From NCBI GenBank assembly GCA_026003895.1, contig BPIC01000003.1:1-49021 (forward strand): 49,021 nucleotides of DNA, in the 5' to 3' direction. The first letter of the stretch is position 1, and each line of letters begins with the position of its first letter. The translations under genes and the position numbers were made by a program. A model generated the notes under the pieces. That model worked only from the letters and a program-made list of their open reading frames with translations, was not told the origin of the DNA and did not search any database. This document shows, piece after piece, positions 17,736 through 25,479 of the stretch. Source of the DNA: Dehalococcoidia bacterium. GTDB taxonomy: Bacteria; Chloroflexota; Dehalococcoidia; SpSt-223.

Positions 17736-19723
17736 CAGGCGCTCCTTTCGACGAAGGACCGGCTCGCGTGGCGCTGGCCACTTGGCACGATGACGGTGAC
17801 ACGCGTCCCTGCCTGCGGTCGGCTGTCGATGTCGAGGACGCCGCCGAGCAGCGCAACGCGTTCGCGCATCCCGGTGAGGCCAAAGCCGCCACCTGGGTTC
17901 GCTGGCCGGGCGGCTCGCGGGTCGAAGCCACAGCCGTCGTCGGCGACCGTCAGCCGCAGGTCAGATCCAGTTGCCTCAAGCCGGATGGTTACCTCACGGG
18001 GCGCACCATGGCGAACCGCATTCGCCACTGCTTCTTGAGCGATCCGATACAAACCCGCCTCAACTCGCGCAGGATAGCGGCCATCCACACCGTTCGTCTC
18101 GCACCGGACCGCAACCCCGCTCTCGTTGGTGGTGCTGTGGGCGAGCCGCTCGAGCGCGGCTGGCAGATCGAGTCCTTCAAGCGGGGCGGCGCGTAGGTCA
18201 AGCACCGACCGACGCGCCTCCTCGAGATTGGCACGGGCAAGCTCGCGGGCGCGGGCGACATGACGACGCGCTCGCTTTGTCGAGTCGCCGCGGGCCCGTT
18301 CCAACAGCGCGTCGGCGGCTTCGAGCTGAAGCGCAATCGCCGTCAGCCCCTGAGCAAGGGTGTCGTGGATCTCGCGCGCCAGCCGGTTACGTTCTTCCGT
18401 GACGCCCACCTGTTTGCTCGCCTCGTAGAGCCGGGCATTGTTCACCGCCGCCGCGACGTGCGACCCAAAAAGCGCGATCGAGCGGCAGGCATCGTCGTCA
18501 AACGGCGCCGCCGGCGGAGCAGCGATCGCCAGCACGCCGACTTGTTGGTCGCGGACGATCAGCGGCTGGGCGACAAAGCGGCGGTCGGTCGTCGTGAGGA
18601 CGCCGATCTGGCGGTCGCGCTGGTCTGCCGGCAGGGCCACGAAACTGCGCTCGATTGCCGACGGCGCCCCGGCGATAAGCGCTCCAAAGAGGGCGTCATC
18701 CGCAGCCGTCCATCGTCGGCTGGCGATGCGCCGCGGGCCGTCGCCCTCGTCGAGGAAGACGGCGGCTTTCTCGACGTCGACCACTCGGGCAAGCTGATCG
18801 AGGATCGTTCCAACCAGCTCGTCGAGCTGGAGTGTCGAGTTGATGGCGGCGGCCGCTTCGTTGACGGTCGCGAGCCGCGCCGCAACCGCCTCGAGCCGGG
18901 ATCGGCCTTCGGTCAGCGAGTCGGCCATCTGGTTGATTGTCTTCGCCAACTCGCCGACCTCGTCGCTGCCGAGCGGCGGCAAGCGCGTCGAGAAGTCGAA
19001 GGCGGCGATGCGCCGGGCGACGCGCGCCACCTGTTGGAGGCGGCTGATCACGTGGCGCGTAACCGCCGCACCGATTAGCAGCCCGGCGAGGGCGGCCACC
19101 GACGCAACGCCAGCGGCAATCATCAGCACGGTGCGTGTCCGCTGCCGCGTCCGGGCGACTTGGTCGAAGAGCCGCTGCTCCTCGAACGCCGCATAGTCGT
19201 CGATGGCGGCGATCACGCGGTCGGTGGCCTCGCGAGCGGTGGCCAGCCACGCCACACCCGGCGGGGCGCTCTGCGCCCGTGCTTCCTCCAGCTCAACCGC
19301 GAGCCGGCGTACCGTGGCATGATGGCTATCGATCCGGTCGAGCAGCGAATGATCGGTGGGACCACTGGCGAGGGAGCGCAAGTGCGCCATCACGGCCTGA
19401 TACCGCTCCTCGTTCCGCTCCACCTCACCAAAGTAGAACACCGCTTCGGCCTCGTTTGCCGTGAAGAGGGCGCCCTGCAAGCCCTCCGATTGGCGGAGGA
19501 CGGCGGCACGCAGGCGCTGAACGTCGTTCGCGACGGTCCAGCCGCGCTCGGCTTCGATGGTGGTGTGAAGCGCGACCGAGTCGATGATCCCCAACGAACC
19601 GAGGGCAAAGACGAAGGCAAGCAGCGACGTCAACCCGAACCCAGCCAGCAGTCGGGCTCTCAGGCTGGAGCGCCAGCGCCGAAAGCGCTCCAGCCCACGG
19701 TTTAACGCCGGCACGGCCGCCAT
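17735..19723 (-). CDS. NarX-like membrane sensor histidine kinase (HAMP-GAF-HisKA_3-HATPase)
   Basis: The 662-residue kinase has a membrane helix (about 24-48), an extracytoplasmic four-helix-like sensor region (50-195), a second helix (about 198-220), a HAMP segment ending GELAKTINQMADSL, a GAF domain (about 295-430), a HisKA_3 dimerisation helix with the phospho-accepting His453 (REIHDTLAQG), and a HATPase domain with DDGCGFDP and GFGLTGMRERV. It would sense a signal by the outer or GAF domain and phosphorylate the NarL-type regulator in the overlapping next gene. The signal is unknown. ATG 19723 has only a weak AAAGG at short spacing; a slightly later start is possible. Confidence 0.94.
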   Translation of the reverse strand: MAAVPALNRGLERFRRWRSSLRARLLAGFGLTSLLAFVFALGSLGIIDSVALHTTIEAERGWTVANDVQRLRAAVLRQSEGLQGALFTANEAEAVFYFGEVERNEERYQAVMAHLRSLASGPTDHSLLDRIDSHHATVRRLAVELEEARAQSAPPGVAWLATAREATDRVIAAIDDYAAFEEQRLFDQVARTRQRTRTVLMIAAGVASVAALAGLLIGAAVTRHVISRLQQVARVARRIAAFDFSTRLPPLGSDEVGELAKTINQMADSLTEGRSRLEAVAARLATVNEAAAAINSTLQLDELVGTILDQLARVVDVEKAAVFLDEGDGPRRIASRRWTAADDALFGALIAGAPSAIERSFVALPADQRDRQIGVLTTTDRRFVAQPLIVRDQQVGVLAIAAPPAAPFDDDACRSIALFGSHVAAAVNNARLYEASKQVGVTEERNRLAREIHDTLAQGLTAIALQLEAADALLERARGDSTKRARRHVARARELARANLEEARRSVLDLRAAPLEGLDLPAALERLAHSTTNESGVAVRCETNGVDGRYPARVEAGLYRIAQEAVANAVRHGAPREVTIRLEATGSDLRLTVADDGCGFDPRAARPANPGGGFGLTGMRERVALLGGVLDIDSRPQAGTRVTVIVPSGQRHASRSFVERSA

Positions 19724-19887
19724 ACCTTTGTACAGGGGCTCGGCCGGGCTATTGGACTGGGGGGTTGCGCCATCAGGACGATGTCACCACGTCGTGCAGC
19801 GATCTACGCTCTCGCGTTGAGGACGCCGCTGCAGCCTGCGTCCCAAGTATAACCACCGCAGTTTCCCCTCCAGACAGGAGCGAGGAT

Positions 19888-20274
19888 ATGGTTACGTCCC
19901 AAGTGAGACCCGTCCGGCTCGTCGTGGTCGATCCCGACCCGGCCGTGCGCGACTCGATTCAGGCAATGGCGCACACGACGCGCGACCTCCAGATCGTCGC
20001 AATCGCCACTTCGGGCGAGGAGCTGATTCGGCTTCTCGATCACGTTACGCCCGACGTTGTCGTCCTCGGTACGCGCTTACCGGGCATGTCGGCCTTCGCA
20101 GCGACTCGCGAGCTTGGCCAGCGCTCCGGCGGGCCGGCGATCATCCTGCTCGCCACCTCTCCCGACGAGGAGGAGCACGGGCGCGCCGCGGGCGCAGTGC
20201 GAGTGATCCCAAAGGACGCGTCGCGGCAGGCGCTGCTTGCTGCAATTCGTGCCGTGGTGTCTCCCCCACTGTGA
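19888..20274 (+). CDS. Stand-alone receiver-like domain lacking the phospho-acceptor Asp
   Basis: A 128-residue CheY-like fold: the acidic pair is present (VVVDPDP, Asp15/Asp17), as are Thr90 and the conserved Lys109 (VIPKDAS). The aspartate normally phosphorylated is replaced by Gly61 (DVVVLGTRLPGMSAF, where LLDLRMPG would be usual). No output domain follows. It is thus probably a non-phosphorylated pseudo-receiver. The gene is divergent from the NarX-like kinase with a 164-base gap, so it may act on that system. ATG 19888 is chosen because CAGGAG precedes it; the frame is open upstream. A -10-like TATAAC stands at 19848-19853. Confidence 0.82.
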   Translation: MVTSQVRPVRLVVVDPDPAVRDSIQAMAHTTRDLQIVAIATSGEELIRLLDHVTPDVVVLGTRLPGMSAFAATRELGQRSGGPAIILLATSPDEEEHGRAAGAVRVIPKDASRQALLAAIRAVVSPPL

Positions 20275-20317
20275 CTGATGCGGCTATCCTTGATCGAGGA
20301 CCGCATGAGGTGCCGAA

Positions 20318-20620
20318 ATGACCAAGGAAGCGCGCGCCAACCTGAACCGCATTCTGATCGCGACGGCGCTCCTGATTACGCTCGCTGCGATCGTCCAAGA
20401 GCTGCTGAAGCCAAAAGAGCAGCGCGGGTGGCATGGGAAGGCGCTCGGTGTCGTCCCCTACGACTTCCGACCGCCGACGTTCGAGCGGCTTCGTCGGTCG
20501 TTCTGGAACCCGAATGACCCGCGTGTGCTGACCCCGCGTGCCGTGGGCGTCGGCTGGTCGGTCAACATCCCGGCGCTCGCCCACGTCATTCGCAGCAACG
20601 GGCTGATGAAGCGAGGCTAA
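20318..20620 (+). CDS. DUF5808-like small membrane protein
   Basis: The 100-residue protein starts with one membrane helix (ILIATALLITLAAIVQELL, about 12-30) and continues with a soluble C-terminal part, FERLRRSFWNPNDPRVLTPR and GVGWSVNIPALAHVI, which matches the W-x-NPxDPR ... GxGWxxN pattern of DUF5808. Function unknown. It starts 43 bases after the pseudo-receiver stop and could share its transcript. ATG 20318 follows a GAGG. Codon usage is like its neighbours. Confidence 0.75.
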   Translation: MTKEARANLNRILIATALLITLAAIVQELLKPKEQRGWHGKALGVVPYDFRPPTFERLRRSFWNPNDPRVLTPRAVGVGWSVNIPALAHVIRSNGLMKRG

Positions 20621-20653
20621 CCGGCAAAAACCTCCGCTCGCGACCTCCCACTG

Positions 20654-20662
20654 TGCTAGAGT
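20654..20662 (+). promoter_or_regulatory. Extended -10 promoter for the binding-protein gene
   Basis: TGcTAGAGT fits the extended -10 form seen elsewhere here and lies 29 bases before the GTG start at 20691. No clear -35. Confidence 0.45.
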
Positions 20663-20690
20663 GCCAGTTGTATACAGAGGGAGGTTGCTC

Positions 20691-22247
20691 GTGCGCCGTC
20701 TTTTCGTTGGGGCGTCCGCCCTGGTTGCGCTTGCCGTGGCTTGCAGCCCGGCTGCGCCGGCTACCCCCGGTGGCTCAACCGATCCCGCCAAGCCGCCGGT
20801 TCCGCAAAAGCTGACCTGGGCCGCTGGGCTCTTCGTGCCGTCGCTCCACCCATTCGTCTCGCAGTCCGGCACCCAACGCCGCTACGACATTTACGACACA
20901 ACCGTCGATCGGAAAGCGAATGGCGACATCGGGCCGGGCGTGGCGACCGCTTGGAAGGCGATCGATGCCGTGACGTGGGAGCTCACCATCCGGCAGGACA
21001 TGAAGTTTCACGACGGCTCGCCGCTGAGCGCCGAGGATGTCGCCTTCTCGGTCAATCGGGCGATGGAGCCCGACAAGCGCTACGGGATCACCGCGCGGCT
21101 GACGACGTGGGACCGTGCCGAGCTGATCAATCCGACGACCGTCCGCGTCATCACCAAAGCGCCCGATCCGATTTTCTTGAAGCGGCTGGCGCTCGTTTCG
21201 GTGCTGCCCAAAGCCTACCTCGAGCGCGTCGGCGATGACGTCTTCCAGAACAAGCCTGTCGGCAGCGGGCCCTACAAGGTGGTCGACTATCGCGAGTCGA
21301 CGGAGCTGCGGCTGGAAGCGTTCCCGGATCATCCTTGGCGCAAACCGACTTTGACCGAGGTGGTGATCAAGAGCGTGCCTGAGCCGTCGGCGCGGCTGGC
21401 TGGCCTGCGCACGGGTGAGGTCGATCTCGCTGACCAGATTCCCATCGAGCAAGGGAAGGCATTCGAAGCGCAAGGCTTCAAAGTCATCGCGATTCAGGGC
21501 GGCTCGTCCGAGGGGTATCAGCTCGACACCGTGTTCGGCGACCAGCCGATCGAAGGGCCGACACGCGACAAGCGCGTTCGCCAAGCGATGAACTACGCCA
21601 TCGATAAAGAGGCGATCGCCAAGAACATCTACCAAGGCTATACCCGGATTGAAGCGTGCCAACCCATCCAGCCGGAGACCTTTGGGTTCAACCCGAACCT
21701 GAAACCGTACCCCTATGACCCGGCAAAGGCGAAGCAGTTGCTCGCCGAGGCGGGCTACCCCAACGGCTTCACGACCCAGTTGCGCGCCCGGCGCAGCTCG
21801 AGCGAGGTCGAACCGGTCGCGCTGTTCGTCCAAGCGCAATTGCGCGACATCGGAATCAGCGTCGAATACCAATCGATCGAGCAGGGCTTGTACAGCGACA
21901 TGTTCAACGGTCGAGTCGCCCGCCCGCCGATGTTCCGCCCCGGTCTCACCAACCGGCCGGCGCACGACGCCGATTTCGCGCTCACGTGGTTCTCCGGTCA
22001 GCAGCGCGGCGGCGTCCGGCGCTACAACAACCCCGAGTTTGATCGCTATTACTTGGCCAGCCAACAAGAGATCGACGAGAAGAAGCGGCTCGAGCTGCTG
22101 CAGAAGGCGCTCGAAGTGTTCTGCGAAGACCCCCCCTATCTCTTCCTCGTCGAGTATGCCGAATTGATCGTCCTGAAAGGCGACATCCAAGGCGCCGAAA
22201 AGCGGATCGACCGAGAGCAGGATCTGAGCGCACTCAAGCGTAGCTAA
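20691..22247 (+). CDS. ABC transporter substrate-binding lipoprotein, family 5 (peptide/nickel type)
   Basis: A 518-residue secreted lipoprotein of solute-binding family 5, which binds oligopeptides or similar ligands outside the membrane for an ABC importer. GTG 20691 is chosen because AGAGGGAGG precedes it and it gives a clean signal peptide with lipobox LAVACSPA. Family features are DMKFHDGSPLSAEDVAFSVN, GSGPYKVVDYRESTELRLEA, VRQAMNYAIDKEAIAKNIYQ and AKQLLAEAGYPNG. No permease or ATPase gene is adjacent: upstream is a DUF5808 gene and downstream, after a hairpin, are methyltransferases. It may use a transporter encoded elsewhere. Confidence 0.94.
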   Translation: MRRLFVGASALVALAVACSPAAPATPGGSTDPAKPPVPQKLTWAAGLFVPSLHPFVSQSGTQRRYDIYDTTVDRKANGDIGPGVATAWKAIDAVTWELTIRQDMKFHDGSPLSAEDVAFSVNRAMEPDKRYGITARLTTWDRAELINPTTVRVITKAPDPIFLKRLALVSVLPKAYLERVGDDVFQNKPVGSGPYKVVDYRESTELRLEAFPDHPWRKPTLTEVVIKSVPEPSARLAGLRTGEVDLADQIPIEQGKAFEAQGFKVIAIQGGSSEGYQLDTVFGDQPIEGPTRDKRVRQAMNYAIDKEAIAKNIYQGYTRIEACQPIQPETFGFNPNLKPYPYDPAKAKQLLAEAGYPNGFTTQLRARRSSSEVEPVALFVQAQLRDIGISVEYQSIEQGLYSDMFNGRVARPPMFRPGLTNRPAHDADFALTWFSGQQRGGVRRYNNPEFDRYYLASQQEIDEKKRLELLQKALEVFCEDPPYLFLVEYAELIVLKGDIQGAEKRIDREQDLSALKRS

Positions 22248-22297
22248 TTGTGGCCACGCGCCGGCAGCGAGCAGACAGGGGCAGATCGCCTTTGCCA

Positions 22298-22320
22298 AGA
22301 CCCGCCGAAGCGGCGGGTCT
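22298..22320 (+). terminator. Ten-pair hairpin after the binding-protein gene
   Basis: AGACCCGCCG (22298-22307) and CGGCGGGTCT (22311-22320) form a perfect ten-pair stem with an AAG loop, 51 bases after the stop. There is no T tract, but the position and stability fit a terminator separating this gene from the methyltransferase operon. Confidence 0.65.
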
Positions 22321-22408
22321 CACGAGGGCGATGCCCGCGGTCGCACCGGATCCGATCGTGCCGAGGTGACGGCTGGCAGGCGAGGGGAGGATCGCCTACG
22401 ATCCGACA

Positions 22409-23152
22409 GTGCTCAGGCTCCTTCCCGAAGATCGGCATTGGTGGTTTGCCAGCCGCACTCGCGCCTTGCAGGCGCTCCTTGAACCCCTGATTGCCGACCG
22501 CGCTGGGCCGCTGCGCATCCTCGATGTCGGCTGCGGCGCCGGCAATATGGCGCACCACCTCGCGCAGTATGGTGACGTCGTCGGCTTTGACCCTCATCGC
22601 GGCGCCCTCGCCGTCGCGCACGAGCGGCGGTGCACCGTCGTCCAAGCGGACGCCGCCGCGCTGCCCTTCCCCGACCAGCTCTTCGACCTCGTCGCGGCGC
22701 TCGACGTTATCGAGCATTGCGACGACGATTTTGGCGTCCTGTGCGAGATCCAGCGGGTGTTGCAAGTCGGGGGGCTCCTCGCGGTCACGGTACCGGCGTT
22801 TGAATGGTTGTGGACCTATAACGACACGGTCAATCAGCATCGCCGCCGCTACACCAGCGAGCAATTGCGAACCCGGCTGGAAGAGGCAGGCTTCGCCATC
22901 CGCCGGCTCAGTTACAACAACTGCTTGATCTTTCCGCTGGCGGCGCCAATGCTGCTCGCACGGGGGCGAGGGGTGCGTCGGCCGCTTTCTGCGCCAGTGA
23001 CCGACGGCGCATATCAAGTGGAGATGGAGCCAGCCTCGCCGCCCGTCAATATCGCACTCGACTATGTCGGTCGGCTCGAGGCGGCGGTGATCCGGCGTTT
23101 CGACTTGCCGGTAGGAACGGGCATCCTTGCGGTCGCGGAGCGGTTGGCGTGA
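22409..23152 (+). CDS. SAM-dependent class I methyltransferase
   Basis: The 247-residue protein has the Rossmann methyltransferase motifs: motif I ILDVGCGAGN (about 37-46), the acidic motif VVGFDPH, ALPFPDQLFDLVAALDVIEH (about 84-103) and a GGLLAVTVPAF segment. The N-terminal RHWWFASR motif is typical of methyltransferases near polysaccharide or lipid genes. Its C-terminal part (about 165-200) is hydrophobic and may touch the membrane. Start GTG 22409 is the first workable codon; a GGGGAGG lies rather far upstream, so the start is uncertain. The stop overlaps the next gene as GTGA. Substrate unknown. Confidence 0.9.
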   Translation: MLRLLPEDRHWWFASRTRALQALLEPLIADRAGPLRILDVGCGAGNMAHHLAQYGDVVGFDPHRGALAVAHERRCTVVQADAAALPFPDQLFDLVAALDVIEHCDDDFGVLCEIQRVLQVGGLLAVTVPAFEWLWTYNDTVNQHRRRYTSEQLRTRLEEAGFAIRRLSYNNCLIFPLAAPMLLARGRGVRRPLSAPVTDGAYQVEMEPASPPVNIALDYVGRLEAAVIRRFDLPVGTGILAVAERLA

Positions 23153-23968
23153 GCATCGAGACGGTCGAAGGACTCGGCGTCGTGTACGAGCGACTGATTC
23201 TGAACGACCTGCTTGAGCGGATTGACCGCCGGTTTCCCTTCCAGACGGTGCTCGAAGCACCCGTCTACGGCATGGCCGGGGTCGATGGCATTAACAGCGT
23301 CCGGCTCGCCCAACTTGGCAAGCGCGTTACCCTCCTCGACGTCGACCACGAACGACTCAGGGAGATCCGCACGCTGTGGGATGGCCTGGAACTCCCCGTC
23401 GATCTTGTGTTCACCAACGATCCGCGCCGCCTTCCGTTCGCCGACCGGTCCTTCGACTTCGTTTGGAATTTCGCGGCGCTTTGGCACGTCTTGGGCGGCG
23501 CGGGGGGCGCTCGTCCACGAGATGGCGCGTGTCAGCCGCGATCTCATCTTCATCGCGATGCCGAACCAAGCGCAGCTTGGCTATCTTCTTCGCAAGTACG
23601 CAATCGACAAAGATTTCTTCACAAAGGTTGACGAGCGCTGGGTATCGGTGGCGCGGATCAAACGGACACTGCGTGATGCGGGCTGCCGGATCGTCGAAGA
23701 GGGCGTGCTCGATGTGCCGCCCTGGCCGGACACGTGTATGCCGGCGAGCGAATTTCTGCGCCGGCTTGGCCTCGGCGCCCTGCCAGTCCGCGCCAAGTTC
23801 GAGGGCGACGGCTGGAAGTGGTCGACGATGGACTACTACGCCGGCCTCGCGCCGGGCGTCCGGGCGACGGTCGACAAGCTGGCGGTGCTCGACCGGGCGC
23901 CGTTGCCGTGGCAGCTGAAGACCGTCTGGGCTCATCATCACTATCTGCTGGCGCGGCGGGACGGCTGA
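23149..23968 (+). pseudogene. Second SAM methyltransferase-like gene, one frameshift at a G run
   Basis: The first part reads in one frame to about 23505 (VYERLILNDLLERI; VTLLDVDHERLREI; LPFADRSFDFVWNFAALWHV) and the rest in the next (ALVHEMARVSRDLIFIAMPN through the stop at 23966-23968). Removing one G from the six-G run at 23502-23507 restores a protein of about 272 residues with a methyltransferase-like fold: an acidic motif II, then a PFADRSFDFV motif. Motif I is unusual (LEAPVYGMAGVDGINS instead of a GxGxG loop). It starts with GTG overlapping the previous stop and ends two bases before the radical SAM gene. The break is probably a sequencing error. Confidence 0.8.
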
Positions 23969-23970
23969 CA

Positions 23971-25107
23971 ATGCTCGAGATTCTGCCCCAGATTCCCCGC
24001 TACGTCGCAATGCGGCGGGGTATCGGCCCCAAGATTTTGCCGCTCAACCTCGTCTTCGCCGTCACCTATCGCTGCAATTCGCGTTGCAAGAGCTGCAACA
24101 TATGGATGTACACCAAGAAATCCTATGCGCCGCCACCTGGTCAGGAGTGGCCCTACGACGCGTCTCAGCTTGAGCAGCGGCCGGAACTGACGCTCGACGA
24201 GTTTCGTCGCATCTTCGACAGTCTCGGCCACGCGCCGTTCTATCTCACTTTTACGGGCGGCGAACCATTCTTGCGCGACGATCTGGAAGAAATCGTTGTC
24301 GCCGCCTACGAGCGCTGCCAGCCAAAGGTGATCACCATCCCAACGAGCGCGATGTATTGGAAGACAACGCCCCAACGCGTCCACGCCATCGCCCGTGCCT
24401 GCCGGGACGCCGACGTCATTCTGAACATTTCGATGGATGGCATCGGGGAAGAGCACGACCGGATTCGCGGTGTGCCGCACAATTACGAACTGGCGCTCAA
24501 GACTCTCGAGCGGCTGAAGCAAAACAAGCCGGAGAACCTCGTTATCGGGCTGCACACGGTCGTCTCGAGCCTGAACGTCCACCACGCCACCGAGATCGTC
24601 GACCATCTCGAATCGCTCGGGCCAGACAGTGTGATCACCGAGGTGGCTGAGGAGCGGTTGGAAATGGGCAACCGCAACAGCGGGATTACGCCCGACCCCG
24701 AAACGTACAGCCGGGTCGCTGCCGAGTTGTCGCGCAAGGTGAGCAAGCGGCCGGCGCGCGGCTTCGCGCGGATCACTCGTGCCTTCCGTACCGAGTATTA
24801 CCAGCTCGCCGCCAAGGCGCTGCGCGAAGGCAAGCAGGCGCTTCCCTGCTACGCCGGCGTCGCCAGCGGGCACGTCGCGCCGGATGGGGATGTCTGGGCG
24901 TGCTGCGTGCGCGCCGAACCGATCGGCAATGTCCGCGCTGTCGACTACGACTTTGGCCGCGTCTGGCGCGGCTACCTCGCCGACAAGATGCGCAAAAGCA
25001 TCGCCGCTGGGGAATGCGCCTGCCCGATGGCGAACGCCTTCTACACCACCATGCTGATGGACCCAAAGACGCTTGCGAAGGTCGCCCTCCGCGCCGCCAT
25101 CGGCTGA
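23971..25107 (+). CDS. Radical SAM protein with SPASM-like C-terminus
   Basis: A 378-residue radical SAM enzyme. The [4Fe-4S] cysteines are Cys35, Cys39 and Cys42 (CX3CX2C, YRCNSRCKSCNIW), followed by the SAM-binding TFTGGEPFLRDDL. The C-terminal region has CYAGVASGHVAPDGDVWACC and a later CxC (GECACPMAN), matching a SPASM-type auxiliary cluster domain. Such enzymes modify peptides or lipid and sugar precursors by radical chemistry. ATG 23971 starts two bases after the preceding stop, so it is the third gene of a methyltransferase-methyltransferase-radical SAM operon. No precursor peptide gene was recognised nearby. Substrate unknown. Confidence 0.92.
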   Translation: MLEILPQIPRYVAMRRGIGPKILPLNLVFAVTYRCNSRCKSCNIWMYTKKSYAPPPGQEWPYDASQLEQRPELTLDEFRRIFDSLGHAPFYLTFTGGEPFLRDDLEEIVVAAYERCQPKVITIPTSAMYWKTTPQRVHAIARACRDADVILNISMDGIGEEHDRIRGVPHNYELALKTLERLKQNKPENLVIGLHTVVSSLNVHHATEIVDHLESLGPDSVITEVAEERLEMGNRNSGITPDPETYSRVAAELSRKVSKRPARGFARITRAFRTEYYQLAAKALREGKQALPCYAGVASGHVAPDGDVWACCVRAEPIGNVRAVDYDFGRVWRGYLADKMRKSIAAGECACPMANAFYTTMLMDPKTLAKVALRAAIG

Positions 25108-25479
25108 GCAATCAAGGCCCTCCTCTCGTCATCCGGCAAGCGCGAGCATCGAACTCCTCATGTCGCCTTCGTCCGGGAAATGACGCGGTGAACGGCGGCG
25201 ACCCTTCGCGAGCCGATCCTCGCTCGCACGGTGAGTGAGCCGCCCCGACGCCGAGGCTGGTCCTTCAGCACCGCACGATGGAGTGAGCGCCCGGGCGGCC
25301 GCTTCGGAGCGGCCACCCTTGGTTGCCTGCGGGGAGGCATCGGCAACGACTGGGACTGCCTCGACCCTTGCCCGGCCGCCTCATCGGTGATCTTGACAGT
25401 GGCCTGACGGCGCGGAGCAAGCGCGAGAAGACCGTCGAGCGGCGAGTGGCATTCGCCGCTCGACCGCGAGTGCTGCCCG
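25108..25479. other. Intergenic gap between convergent genes, with two hairpins
   Basis: No gene is supported in this 372-base gap. It holds two strong inverted repeats: GGCCGCT/AGCGGCC (25297-25303 and 25308-25314, TCGG loop) and a twelve-pair stem at 25434-25464 (listed separately). The first may end the radical SAM transcript. Confidence 0.5.
25434..25464 (-). terminator. Twelve-pair hairpin ending the minus-strand binding-protein gene
   Basis: Bases 25434-25445 and 25453-25464 are perfectly complementary, with a seven-base loop. The stem begins 16 bases past the minus-strand stop at 25480, and in that direction is followed by a pyrimidine-rich TCTTCT. Confidence 0.7.

Noticed and set aside
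20775..22298. 507-codon antisense frame opposite the binding-protein gene
   Set aside because: Shadow of the real gene; the sense frame has a signal peptide and family motifs.
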